From positions 1 to 64,000 of the forward strand of contig JBMTIM010000002.1 in assembly GCA_049437325.1 (NCBI GenBank): 64,000 bases of DNA. Reading direction: 5' to 3'. The notes under the pieces were generated by a model. It was not told where the DNA came from. It did not search any database and saw only the letters and a list, made by a program, of their open reading frames with translations. Numbering within the stretch: the first letter of the stretch is position 1; every line of letters begins with the position of its first letter. Positions 1 to 8,799 of the stretch are shown here, piece by piece. This stretch comes from UBA11606 sp049437325. Lineage in GTDB: Bacteria; Actinomycetota; Acidimicrobiia; Acidimicrobiales; Aldehydirespiratoraceae. The translations under genes and the position numbers were made by a program.

Positions 1-48
1 TGGGTCAGGCCCAGCGGTGGGTCAGGCCCAGCGGTGGGTCAGGCCGGC
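1..48. repeat. 17 bp tandem repeat over the 3' end of the phosphotransferase gene
   Basis: The 17 bp unit TGGGTCAGGCCCAGCGG occurs twice in full (1-17 and 18-34), and a third copy starts at 35 and diverges after about 11 bases. The minus-strand phosphotransferase gene stops inside the second copy. Because the unit length is not a multiple of three, the extra copies lie out of frame beyond the stop codon. It looks like a local slippage duplication; no function is evident. Confidence 0.7.
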
Positions 49-1203
49 TGCCAACCGAGGCAACCACAGGTCGGCCATCTCCGCCCCGGTCATGTCGTCG
101 GTTCCTTCGAGCACGGAGAGCGCCAGCAACTGCTGCACGGCGACGACGCGATACGCCGCGTCGATTGCGTCCTGCAGTTCCACCTCGTCGAGCGTGACGC
201 CATGGGAGACGAGCGCAGCCCGGTACCCGGCGACGAGTGCGTCGCGTGCGCCGATGCGCTCATGTCCGAGGCACGACGACAGCAGATAGCCGACGTCCCA
301 ACCCGGGTGCCCGTTGGCTGTCAACGCCCAGTCGAGCAGGACTACCGAACCGTCCGGTGTGTACAGGAGGTTGTCGGTGCGCGGGTCGCCGTGCACAAGA
401 GTGACCGGTTGATTGAGACGGGCAAGGTCGGCGCCGAACCGATCGCATGCCTCCAGCAATCGACTGCGTTCCTCGTCGCCGAGCCAGCCGTACCGATCGC
501 ATGCGATCGGCAAGGCCCGAGCGCGCGCCACGTCGCACAGCAGGCGAGGCGTGGTGGTGGTGATGACGTCGAACGTGTCGTCTCCGGCCAAGGAAGCGTC
601 GTTCCAGAACCGGGCATGAATCGCGGCAAAGACGTCGAGGGCAGCGGCGACCTGATCATCGTCAGGTGGCGATGTGAGGTCGTGCACGGAGCCGAAGGCA
701 CCCATGTCTTCGATCAGCAGGGCGTAGCGGCGCTTCGACGGCCGCATGTAGCGCACGGTGTTCTTCGAGATCCAGATCTTCACCCCTACCGGCAAGGCAT
801 CGACGAGGTGGCGCATGACGGGACCGGCCTGACCCGACGAGCCCGGGTCGTAATCGGCGCCGAAGTAGGTGGGGACCCGCACCGGCATGCGTTCGGCGTA
901 GCGCTGATAGAAGCGGATCTCGCGTGCGTACGAGTCGTAGACCTCGATGAGGCCCCGTGTCTGGGGATCGGACGCTGCGAACTTGGCGATGACCGTGTCG
1001 GGAATGCCGTCGGCATCTGCGCTGCATTCGAGTCGGACGCGCACGGTCTGACCCGTCATGCCGATGCCCCCACCGGACAGGGGTTCAACCGTCAATCCGG
1101 TGACCGAACCCTGCGCCCCGGCACGGCGAAGCGCAGCGGTGACCCATTCGGGCGTCAGTTCGTCCGGCGCGTTCGGGATGAACGCCTTGGATCGGGGAGC
1201 CAC
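22..1203 (-). CDS. Aminoglycoside phosphotransferase-like kinase (APH fold)
   Basis: A 393-residue protein of the APH / phosphotransferase-enzyme family, which move phosphate from ATP to small hydroxylated molecules. The catalytic-loop motif HGDPRTDNLLY and the metal-binding Asp of VVLLDWA are visible near residues 290-315, and LLIEDMG upstream fits the hinge. The usual length is 340-400 residues. The GTG at 1203 was chosen over an upstream ATG because TACGAT ends 8 nt before it, a leaderless arrangement seen often in this window, and because the extra N-terminal residues of the longer form look non-conserved. The substrate is unknown; many actinobacterial members sit near acyl-CoA genes and are not resistance enzymes. 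It is divergent from the nitroreductase gene. Confidence 0.82.
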   Translation of the reverse strand: MAPRSKAFIPNAPDELTPEWVTAALRRAGAQGSVTGLTVEPLSGGGIGMTGQTVRVRLECSADADGIPDTVIAKFAASDPQTRGLIEVYDSYAREIRFYQRYAERMPVRVPTYFGADYDPGSSGQAGPVMRHLVDALPVGVKIWISKNTVRYMRPSKRRYALLIEDMGAFGSVHDLTSPPDDDQVAAALDVFAAIHARFWNDASLAGDDTFDVITTTTPRLLCDVARARALPIACDRYGWLGDEERSRLLEACDRFGADLARLNQPVTLVHGDPRTDNLLYTPDGSVVLLDWALTANGHPGWDVGYLLSSCLGHERIGARDALVAGYRAALVSHGVTLDEVELQDAIDAAYRVVAVQQLLALSVLEGTDDMTGAEMADLWLPRLAAGLTHRWA

Positions 1204-1211
1204 GGGGGGCG

Positions 1212-1217
1212 ATCGTA
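1212..1217 (-). promoter_or_regulatory. -10 hexamer TACGAT for the phosphotransferase gene (leaderless)
   Basis: TACGAT on the minus strand ends 8 nt before the GTG at 1203, so transcription should begin at or next to the start codon. No Shine-Dalgarno sequence is present. Confidence 0.55.
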
Positions 1218-1297
1218 CAGCACCGCTCCCCCGGCACTTCACTACTCGGTCACGGCACTGTTCGAGCACGGCAATGTTCGACCACGGATGCGCGCCC

Positions 1298-1303
1298 TAG
1301 GGT
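1298..1303 (+). promoter_or_regulatory. -10 hexamer TAGGGT for the nitroreductase gene (leaderless)
   Basis: TAGGGT is followed by exactly 7 nt and then the ATG at 1311. The same geometry recurs upstream of many genes in this window. Confidence 0.55.
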
Positions 1304-1310
1304 GGCGGCC

Positions 1311-2132
1311 ATGACCGACGGGGAGGACCTGGCCGACGCAGAGTCGGCTGCCGCAGGATCGGCCGCCATCGATGGCGCGGCCCATCCGCTCGCCCATACC
1401 CCCGTCGCCGCCGACACGGTCGGGCTGCTCGAAGGAATCGCCAGCACCCGATCGATTCGCCGCTATCGCAACGAGCCCGTCCCCGAGGACGTCCTCCGCG
1501 ACATCTGCTTCGCCGCCAGCCGGGCACCGACCGGCAGCAACCGGCAGCCGTTCCGGTTGATCGTGCTCACCGACGGCCCAGTCGCGGTCGAGGCCAAGCG
1601 CCTGGTTGCCGATGCCGCAGCTCGCATCTGGCGAGCCAAGCGTCGCGGCGACGGCTACGAAGCCGGCTCGGGGAGCGAGGACAACTCTCCGAAGGCCCGC
1701 ATGGCACGCTCGATGGACGAACACATCAGCGGCCTGGCCAGCGTCCCGGCATTGATCTTCCCGGTTCTGGTCCGGTACCGAGAGCCGACCGAGACCGAGG
1801 GGTCGTCGATCTATCCGGCCATGCAGAACCTGCTCCTCGCAGCTCGCGGGCGCGGCTACGGCGGCGTTGTGGCGATGTGGCACCTGCCCGTGGAAGTCGA
1901 CCTGCGCAACCTTCTGCAGATACCCGACGATGCCTTGTTGGCGGCCACCGTCACCGTCGGGAAACCGGTTGGTGGCCACGGACCGGTTCGCCGGCGACCG
2001 CTCGACCATTTCGTATTCGACGGCCGGTGGGGAAGCACCCCCGCCTGGGCGGTCGATCCGCCCAACACCAACCACACGAGCGCCGGCCCGCCGGGTACCG
2101 ATCGCAGAAACAGGTCGGGTGACGACACCTGA
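1311..2132 (+). CDS. Nitroreductase family protein
   Basis: A 273-residue FMN-binding nitroreductase-fold protein. The N-terminal signature SIRRYRNEPVPEDVLRDI, followed by ASRAPTGSNRQPFRLIV, is the typical flavin phosphate-binding region. The C-terminal half has the AMQNLLLAARGRGYGGVVAMW helix of the dimer interface. Family members use NAD(P)H to reduce nitroaromatics, quinones or enones, and some dehydrogenate or dehalogenate. The ATG at 1311 was preferred to the GTG at 1302 because TAGGGT stands 7 nt upstream of it. The C-terminal 30 residues are Pro/Thr-rich and probably disordered. The substrate cannot be predicted. Confidence 0.85.
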   Translation: MTDGEDLADAESAAAGSAAIDGAAHPLAHTPVAADTVGLLEGIASTRSIRRYRNEPVPEDVLRDICFAASRAPTGSNRQPFRLIVLTDGPVAVEAKRLVADAAARIWRAKRRGDGYEAGSGSEDNSPKARMARSMDEHISGLASVPALIFPVLVRYREPTETEGSSIYPAMQNLLLAARGRGYGGVVAMWHLPVEVDLRNLLQIPDDALLAATVTVGKPVGGHGPVRRRPLDHFVFDGRWGSTPAWAVDPPNTNHTSAGPPGTDRRNRSGDDT

Positions 2133-2211
2133 CGGTCCGTCAGAATTAGCTAGTCCACAGCCCGAGAACGCGCCTATGGTCACCTCTGCCGGGGGGCGTC
2201 AGGGGGGACCA

Positions 2212-4476
2212 GTGAGCGACGAGGAGCAGCACCATGCGGCGTCGCTGACCGCAGCGGTACTCGACGAAGAAGCCGCTCGGCGGACGGCGCAGGCACAGCG
2301 ATCCGGCGATGTCATCTTCGCCGACGACCTCCTGCCCGGTGTCGGTGGCGAAGAGATGCCGCTCAAAGAGGGCCTCCGTAAAGGCGGCTTCTTCACGTTC
2401 GTCGTCCTGCTCATCCTCAACTCCCTCGATGAACTCGAGCAGTCGGCGATCACGATCCTCGGACCCGACATCGCCGAGACCTTCGGTGTCAGCGACGGCA
2501 CGATCACCTTCATCTCCACTGCGTCGGTGGCGTTTTTCGTGCTCGGTGCAGGACCGATGGGTTGGCTCGCCGACCGCATGCGACGCGGCCCGATCGTGGG
2601 CGTTGCCAGCCTCGCCTTCGGATTCTTCGCGTTCCTGTCGGGCGCCGCCGTCAACGCCTTCAACCTGTTCGTGGCGCGGTTCTTCACCGGCATCAGCAAG
2701 GCGAACACCATCACGGTCCACAGCACTTTGCTGGCCGACACCTACCCGATCGCCACCCGTGGCCGCATGTACGCAACCAACCAGGGGGTCGGGCGCATCT
2801 TCTCCGCAGCCTCGCCGATCCTGGTCGGTGGCATCGCCGCAATCGCCGGGGGAGCCGCCGGCTGGCGATGGGCCTACTTCGTGCTCGGTATTCCCGTCGC
2901 CGTGATGGGTCTGCTCGCTTTCTTCATTCCCGAACCCGAACGCGGCCAGTGGGAGAAGAAAGATGTCCTCGGAACAGGACTCGAGGCGCGCGACGAGGTC
3001 CCGATCTCGGTGGAGGCGGCCTTCGCCCGCATCTGGCGGATCGACACTATCCGCTACATGACGTTGGCGATGGTGGCGATCGGCTTCGCTCTCTTCCCGG
3101 CCCAGTCGATCCAGAGCTTCTTCCTCGAAGAGGAGTTCGGGCTCGACGCGCTCGAACGTGGCTTCGCCGTTGCACCGTCGGGAGTGCTCCTCATCTTCTT
3201 CCTGCCGTGGGTCGGACGACGGTTCGACAGGACATTTCGCACCAACCCCGATGGGGCGATGAAGATCCTCGGCCTCCTGCTCCTGCCCTCCACCGTGCTC
3301 GTCCCGCTGCAATACGCAATGCCGAGCCTGCTCGAGAACCGTGCCGTCTTCGACTTCGGTCCACTCGGCACCGCCACGATTCCGTGGGCGCTGCTCGCCT
3401 TCGTCGTTGTCGGTGCGTTCAACATGACGTTCCTCGGCGCCTCGTTCGCCATGATCCAACCATCGATCCAGAGCGTGGTTCCCTACCGCCTGCGGGGCAT
3501 GGGTACGGCGATCATCACCTTCTTCATGTTTGCTGGCGGTGGTATCGCCGGCGGCCTGATCTCGGCCTTCCTGCAGGACGCCGTCGGCGAACGGCCGACG
3601 ATCATCGCACTGACAATGCTGTTCATGCCGCTGGGTGGGTTCTTCATGGTGCAGGGTTCACGCCGAATGCGTCGTGATCTCAGCCTGGTCGTGTCCGAAC
3701 TGCGCGAGGAGCAAGACGAGCAGCGTCGTCAAGCCGACGATCCTGACAACATCCCGGCGATCCAGGTCAACCAGGTCGACTTCAGCTATGGCCAGGTCCA
3801 AGTGCTGTTCGACCTCTCGTTCGAAGTGCGCAAGGGCGAGACACTCGCCCTCCTCGGAACCAACGGTGCCGGCAAATCGACCATCCTCAACGTCATCACC
3901 GGCCTCGGGACACCCGAGCGCGGTGTCGTTCGTCTCGACGGCCGCACGATCACGTTCGCCACACCGGAGGTGCGGGGCAAGCTCGGCATCGAGATGCTCC
4001 CCGGCGGTCGCGGTGTCTTCCCGTCGATGACGATTCGCGAAAACCTCGAGATGGGTGCGTTCCGGTACCGGCGTGACAGGGCCGAGGTCGAACGCCGAAT
4101 CGCCAAGGTCTTCGATCTGTTCCCCGCCCTCGCCGAACACCGGGCCAGCAAAGCCGGTGACCTCTCCGGTGGACAGCAGCAGATGCTTGCCCTGGGACGC
4201 GTCATGCTCCACGAACCCGACGTCTTGATCATCGACGAACTCAGCCTCGGTCTCGCCCCGACCGTGGTGCAAGATCTCCTGGGCCACATCGACACGCTTC
4301 GGGCTGCGGGCCAGACGATGATCGTTGTCGAGCAATCGCTCAACGTTGCCCTTGCGATCGCAGATCGGGCGGTGTTCCTCGAAAAGGGCCAGGTGCGGTT
4401 CGAGGGACCGGCGCACGAACTCGCCGAGCGCGACGATCTGGCCCGGGCCGTCTTCCTCGGATCGGAGGGCGGATGA
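2212..4476 (+). CDS. MFS permease fused to LivF-type ABC ATPase
   Basis: A 754-residue fusion. Residues about 55-480 form a major facilitator domain with 12 predicted helices and the motif GWLADRMRRG between the second and third helices. Residues about 515-754 form an ABC ATPase of the branched-chain amino acid LivF class: Walker A LLGTNGAGKST near 547, signature LSGGQQQ near 651, Walker B VLIIDE near 671 and an H-loop equivalent in VVEQS. The GTG at 2212 has a G-rich Shine-Dalgarno sequence just upstream. The ATGA overlap with the next gene implies translational coupling. A secondary carrier joined to an ABC motor is unusual. It may supply the second ATPase of the LivHMG fusion encoded next. 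The substrate is unknown. Confidence 0.85.
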   Translation: MSDEEQHHAASLTAAVLDEEAARRTAQAQRSGDVIFADDLLPGVGGEEMPLKEGLRKGGFFTFVVLLILNSLDELEQSAITILGPDIAETFGVSDGTITFISTASVAFFVLGAGPMGWLADRMRRGPIVGVASLAFGFFAFLSGAAVNAFNLFVARFFTGISKANTITVHSTLLADTYPIATRGRMYATNQGVGRIFSAASPILVGGIAAIAGGAAGWRWAYFVLGIPVAVMGLLAFFIPEPERGQWEKKDVLGTGLEARDEVPISVEAAFARIWRIDTIRYMTLAMVAIGFALFPAQSIQSFFLEEEFGLDALERGFAVAPSGVLLIFFLPWVGRRFDRTFRTNPDGAMKILGLLLLPSTVLVPLQYAMPSLLENRAVFDFGPLGTATIPWALLAFVVVGAFNMTFLGASFAMIQPSIQSVVPYRLRGMGTAIITFFMFAGGGIAGGLISAFLQDAVGERPTIIALTMLFMPLGGFFMVQGSRRMRRDLSLVVSELREEQDEQRRQADDPDNIPAIQVNQVDFSYGQVQVLFDLSFEVRKGETLALLGTNGAGKSTILNVITGLGTPERGVVRLDGRTITFATPEVRGKLGIEMLPGGRGVFPSMTIRENLEMGAFRYRRDRAEVERRIAKVFDLFPALAEHRASKAGDLSGGQQQMLALGRVMLHEPDVLIIDELSLGLAPTVVQDLLGHIDTLRAAGQTMIVVEQSLNVALAIADRAVFLEKGQVRFEGPAHELAERDDLARAVFLGSEGG

Positions 4477-7370
4477 TGCTCGGCCAGTTGCTCGGCCACG
4501 TCTTCGCCGATGTGCTCGCTGCGCTTTCGCCACTCTGGGAGCAGCTCCCGACCCGCAAGGTGGTATTCGACAGCGTTGTCTACGGCCTCAACATCGGTCT
4601 GTTGGCGCTCGGGATCGTCCTGACCTATCGGTCGACCAAGGTCATCAATTTCGCAGTCGGCAACATGGGCCTGCCCGGGGCCACGCTCTTTGCGCTGCTG
4701 GTCGTGAAGTGGGGCTGGCCGTTCTGGCCCGCCCTCGCCGTCAGTCTGCTGCTCGGCATGGCGATCGGCCTGGCCATCGACCTCACCGTCATCTGGCGAC
4801 TCTTCAACCAACCGCGGGTGATCCTGCTCGTGGCGTCGGTCGGTCTTGCCCAGCTTCTCGCGGCAGCCACCGCCCAGCTCCCCGACATGCCGACCGACAC
4901 TGCGCAGATCGCGTTCCCTGCCGCGATCGGTGCCGAGTTCACTGTCGCCGGTATCGCCATCAGAGGAGCGCAGGTCCAGACGCTGATCATGGTGCCGATC
5001 ATCACTCTCGGACTGGCGTTGTGGCTCAACCGCACGACGTTCGGCAAGGCGGTCACTGCGTCGGCCGACAACGCACCCCTCGCTCGGCTGGCCGGCATCC
5101 GACCCCGCACCGTCTCCACGATCGTGTGGGTGATGAGTGGTCTGCTGGCCACGCTCACGATGAGCTTGCTGTCGAGCGGCGGGCCGACGACCGGCGTTCA
5201 GAACCTGGGCTACGGCACGCTGAACCTCGCACTCGTGGCCGCGGTCATCGCCGGCATGCGATCCTTCCCGCGGGCGATGCTCGGTGGGATCTTCGTCGGC
5301 CTCCTCAGCGGATTCGTCACCTGGTGGCGGCTCTGGGACGTCGTCGACCAGGGCTTCGCCAGCTTCGTGTTCTTCGGCATCGTGTTCGTTGCCGTGTGGC
5401 GCCAGGCTCGATCCACCGACGACGAACTGATGGCCTTCACACCGAAGGTGCCACCGATCCCCGACCACATGCGCGAGATCTGGTGGATCCGGAACCTGTC
5501 GCGGCTGGCCGTGACCGCTGCGCTGCTCGTCGTGGTCGCACTCGCGTGGTTCCACGAGGACCTTCCCCTGATCGACATCACGCCGTCCCGCTTTTTCCTC
5601 TATACGACCGTGATCGTCTTCGGCCTGTGCGCCGCATCGGTCACCGTCGTCACCGGCTGGTCGGGGCAGCTCTCACTCGCCCAAATGGCGTACGCCGGCC
5701 TGGGTGGTCTCATGGCCTACAAGCTTCACGTCGGCTTCTCGCTCGACATCGGCTGGGGCGCCACCCGCCTGCTCGACGTCACGTTCGTGGGGCTCGTCGC
5801 TCCGGTTGCCATCGTCGTCGCTGCCCTCGTCACCGCAGCGATCGCAGCCCTGACCGGCATCGGTGCGCTGCGCGTCCGAGGCCTGATGCTCGCCGTCTCG
5901 ACGTTCGCGTTCGCAATCGCTGCGTTCGATTACCTCTACCAGCGGCCGTTCTTCTCCGGAGGGGAGCGGACGCCGTCATTCCCTCGAGGCTCGATCATGG
6001 GCCTGGATCTCTCGAGTGCGCAGGCGTATTTCCTGTTCTCGCTCGTCGTGGCGCTGATTGCACTGCTGATCCTGAATCGTCTTCGCAACGGTGCAATCGG
6101 CCGAAGAATCCTCGCCGTACGAGACAACCCCGACACGGCATCGGCGTACACCGTCAGCCCCACCCGCACGAAGCTTCTGGCCTTCACCCTTGCCGGCTTC
6201 GTGGCCGGCCTGGCCGGCGGCTTGTTCGCCAACCTCCTTCCCACGATTCGCTACGCCGAGGCCCATTTCCTCATCAACGACTCGCTCCAAGTCGTCGGTA
6301 TCGCGGTCATCGGAGGACTCGGGTCGGTCACCGGTGCCATGCTCGGTGCGGTCTGGGTCGAGGGCCTTCCGGCCTTCTGGCCCGACAACGATGTGGTCCC
6401 ACTCTTCACATCGTCGATCGGCCTGCTCGTCGTGCTGATGTACTTCCCCGGCGGCTTCATCCAGATCGCCAACGGCGCCCGCAATCTCATCGTCAGCAGT
6501 GCTGAACGCCGGCTGGGGCGCAGCGCCGCAACGGTGTCGACCGTGTCACCCCCGGCCAGGGTCGTGCTCCGTGAGGAACACACGATCCCCGATGTCGTGC
6601 TGCGCACCTCCGATGTGAAGGTGAAGTTCGGCGGCCTCACGGCGGTCGATGACGTCTCGATCGACGTACACCGCGACGAAATCGTCGGACTCATCGGCAC
6701 CAATGGTGCCGGCAAGTCGACGTTCATGAACGCCGTCGGCGGTTTCGTGCCCTCGACCGGCCGCATCGAACTGCTCGGTGACGACGTCAGTGCCGCCTCG
6801 CCGACCGCCCGGGCCGCTGCCGGGCTCGGGCGAACCTTCCAGGCCGCCACCCTGTTCCCCGAGCTCACCGTGCGCCAAACCATCCAGGTTGCGCTCGAGG
6901 CTCGGCGACGGTCGTCGTTCATCCGCAGCGCCCTCTTCCTCGACGGGCGCATCGAACGGGCCCAACGAGCCGAGGCCGACGAGCTCATCGCCTTCCTCGG
7001 CCTCGGGCGCTACGCCAACAACTTCATCAGCGATCTGTCCACCGGGACCCGTCGCATCGTCGAACTGGCCGGCCTGCTCGCCGTCGACGCCAAGCTCCTC
7101 TGCCTCGACGAGCCCACCGCTGGTGTCGCCCAACGCGAAACCGAAGCCTTCGGGCCACTCATCCAGGAGATCCGCCGCGAACTGGGCGCCTCGATGTTGA
7201 TCATCGAGCACGACATGCCCCTCATCATGCGGATCAGCGACCGGGTGTACTGCCTGGAGTCGGGCTCGATCATCGCGGAGGGCGAACCCGACCAGGTCCG
7301 CAACGATCCCGCCGTCGTTGCGAGCTATCTCGGCACCGACACGCGAGCCATCGACCGAAGCGACAGCTGA
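4473..7370 (+). CDS. LivH-LivM-LivG triple fusion ABC transporter
   Basis: A 965-residue protein joining three parts that are normally separate. A LivH-type permease covers about residues 20-310, with NFAVGNMGLPGA resembling the usual LivH pore motif. A LivM-type permease covers about 335-670, with GWSGQLSLAQMAYAGLGG. A LivG-type ATPase follows, with Walker A LIGTNGAGKST near 740 and Walker B LLCLDEPTAGV near 885. The ABC signature is degenerate (LSTGTRR instead of LSGGQ), which still occurs in active Liv-type ATPases. It overlaps the upstream MFS-LivF gene by ATGA, so the two probably assemble into one importer. No periplasmic binding protein gene is adjacent, so it must be supplied elsewhere or be dispensable. 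Confidence 0.87.
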   Translation: MMLGQLLGHVFADVLAALSPLWEQLPTRKVVFDSVVYGLNIGLLALGIVLTYRSTKVINFAVGNMGLPGATLFALLVVKWGWPFWPALAVSLLLGMAIGLAIDLTVIWRLFNQPRVILLVASVGLAQLLAAATAQLPDMPTDTAQIAFPAAIGAEFTVAGIAIRGAQVQTLIMVPIITLGLALWLNRTTFGKAVTASADNAPLARLAGIRPRTVSTIVWVMSGLLATLTMSLLSSGGPTTGVQNLGYGTLNLALVAAVIAGMRSFPRAMLGGIFVGLLSGFVTWWRLWDVVDQGFASFVFFGIVFVAVWRQARSTDDELMAFTPKVPPIPDHMREIWWIRNLSRLAVTAALLVVVALAWFHEDLPLIDITPSRFFLYTTVIVFGLCAASVTVVTGWSGQLSLAQMAYAGLGGLMAYKLHVGFSLDIGWGATRLLDVTFVGLVAPVAIVVAALVTAAIAALTGIGALRVRGLMLAVSTFAFAIAAFDYLYQRPFFSGGERTPSFPRGSIMGLDLSSAQAYFLFSLVVALIALLILNRLRNGAIGRRILAVRDNPDTASAYTVSPTRTKLLAFTLAGFVAGLAGGLFANLLPTIRYAEAHFLINDSLQVVGIAVIGGLGSVTGAMLGAVWVEGLPAFWPDNDVVPLFTSSIGLLVVLMYFPGGFIQIANGARNLIVSSAERRLGRSAATVSTVSPPARVVLREEHTIPDVVLRTSDVKVKFGGLTAVDDVSIDVHRDEIVGLIGTNGAGKSTFMNAVGGFVPSTGRIELLGDDVSAASPTARAAAGLGRTFQAATLFPELTVRQTIQVALEARRRSSFIRSALFLDGRIERAQRAEADELIAFLGLGRYANNFISDLSTGTRRIVELAGLLAVDAKLLCLDEPTAGVAQRETEAFGPLIQEIRRELGASMLIIEHDMPLIMRISDRVYCLESGSIIAEGEPDQVRNDPAVVASYLGTDTRAIDRSDS

Positions 7371-7398
7371 GCTGCGGACTCGGCTGCAACAGCAGACA

Positions 7399-7480
7399 CC
7401 AGGAACTGACCCCAGGAGCTGACCCCAGGAACTGACCCCAGGAACTGACAACCACGAGCAATCAGCTTGGGGGGTCAGCT
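7399..7480. repeat. Four-copy 13 bp tandem repeat with downstream complement
   Basis: The unit CCAGGAACTGACC is repeated four times without gaps at 7399-7450; copy 2 has G for A at one position and copy 4 ends in A. At 7471-7480 GGGGTCAGCT is the exact complement of AGCTGACCCC inside the array (7417-7426), so a stem can form on either strand. The element fills the gap between two convergent genes and could terminate both. The unit resembles dispersed REP-type repeats, but this is recognition, not a search result. Confidence 0.75.
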
Positions 7481-7488
7481 GTGGGAGA

Positions 7489-8796
7489 TCACCCCGTGTA
7501 GTCGGCGTCCTGTTGGACGCCGGACGGACCCCGCAGTCCGGTGATGCCGGTCGGTGCACTTCGACCGCCGGCGCGCGCCCGTCCGACCACCTCGCGCAAG
7601 GTGTAGTCGGCCCCCAGCTCGGCGTCGGTCGATTCGGGGCCGAGTTCGCCGACCCGAAGGTAGGTGCCGGTGTCGGCGGCCAGCCGAAAGCCCACCGTTG
7701 CGCCTGCTTCCTCCCCGACGTGACCGCGTGCACCGAACCCGTGGCCCTCGTTGGTCTGGGTGCCGGTCGTGGCCTGGAAGCCCATCCGGTGCAGCAGCTT
7801 CGGGCTCGCCCGCTCGAGCACCTCGGGCCGCACCGACAGCATCCAGTTCTCCTGCTGGCGCAGGTACGGCTTCTGCATCCCGTTGAGCATCACGATCCTC
7901 GGCTCGTCGGTGTGGTTGATCCCCGTGCCGTGCAGGATGCGCCCGTCGGTGATCACCACCGTGCCGGCCTTTGCATCGATGTTGATCGCCGGTGGCAGCT
8001 TGCCAACCGCCTCACCCTTGCGGAGCGCCTCAGCGAGGATCGTGTGGCTCCCGGGAATGATGAGCGTGCCACCGGTGGTCTCGTCGAGGTCGGTGATCGC
8101 GATCAGCAGGTTGATCGTCATCGGGTTGGTGGCGTCGAGGTCGTTGCCCTGGTCTTGATGCAGTGCCTGGGGTACGCCGCCGCGAAGCGAGATCGCTCCG
8201 ATCAGCGACGTACAGATCCAGCCCGGGCCGAGTGCCTCGGTGATCAACTGCTCGACAAGGGGGCCGCCCTGCATGATCGACGGATGCTGCTCGATCAACT
8301 GCTCGAAGCACTCACCCTTGTTGACACACGAATTGATGTTCTGTCCGCTCGGTGTCTTCTGCGCGATCTTGGCCCGCCGCTCCCCCTCGGCCTGAGCGAG
8401 TACCCGTTCCTGCACCACGGCGACCTGTGCCGGTGACAGCGCTTCTTCGATCTTGCAGTAGCCCCAGGTCACGAAGTCGTGCCGCAGCCGTTCGATGTCC
8501 TTGGTCTCGCGCGGAAGATCAAGATCACGCCAGTACTCGTGCTTCGCCCCGATGGTGGTGTCGTAGTACGACCCGGGTCGGTACTCCCACGTTCCCCAAT
8601 CGGCCCCCCGTTTGGGTTCGACGAAGTAGATCTCGGGGTTGTTCTCGAGCACCGACTTCATTGGTTCGGTCGAAAAGTTCTCGGCCCGATACATCTGCTG
8701 TTCGGGGCTGGAGTTCGTTGCGATGACGTCGGGGGTGAACTCGATTGGCGTGGTCGTCACGAACACAAGCGCACCAGTTCGCAACGGCGTCGTCAA
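7489..8796 (-). CDS. Phytanoyl-CoA dioxygenase (PhyH) family protein
   Basis: A protein of up to 435 residues with the Fe(II)/2-oxoglutarate dioxygenase signature: HQD in VPQALHQDQGND supplies His and Asp, HG in GRILHGTGINH supplies the distal His, and Arg follows in EPRIVM. PhyH-family enzymes hydroxylate acyl-CoAs or diverse secondary metabolites. The gene starts only 3 nt after the MscS stop on the same strand and probably shares its transcript. The first possible start is TTG (8796). A GTG at 8760 giving MTTTPIEFTPDV is a plausible alternative that I cannot exclude, as no clear Shine-Dalgarno sequence is seen. The substrate is unknown. Confidence 0.82.
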   Translation of the reverse strand: MTTPLRTGALVFVTTTPIEFTPDVIATNSSPEQQMYRAENFSTEPMKSVLENNPEIYFVEPKRGADWGTWEYRPGSYYDTTIGAKHEYWRDLDLPRETKDIERLRHDFVTWGYCKIEEALSPAQVAVVQERVLAQAEGERRAKIAQKTPSGQNINSCVNKGECFEQLIEQHPSIMQGGPLVEQLITEALGPGWICTSLIGAISLRGGVPQALHQDQGNDLDATNPMTINLLIAITDLDETTGGTLIIPGSHTILAEALRKGEAVGKLPPAINIDAKAGTVVITDGRILHGTGINHTDEPRIVMLNGMQKPYLRQQENWMLSVRPEVLERASPKLLHRMGFQATTGTQTNEGHGFGARGHVGEEAGATVGFRLAADTGTYLRVGELGPESTDAELGADYTLREVVGRARAGGRSAPTGITGLRGPSGVQQDADYTG

Positions 8797-8799
8797 ACC

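Noticed and set aside
22..1203. Aminoglycoside resistance gene
   Set aside because: The APH fold is clear, but this family in actinobacteria is broad and nothing links the gene to antibiotics.
1867..2211. N-terminal extension of the MFS-LivF fusion
   Set aside because: The frame is open back to 1867 only because it overlaps the nitroreductase gene out of frame; the G-rich Shine-Dalgarno and conserved sequence support the GTG at 2212.
3786..5555. A 589-codon minus-strand open frame
   Set aside because: It is antisense to the transporter fusion genes, has a low-complexity His/Asp/Arg-rich composition and no domain signature.
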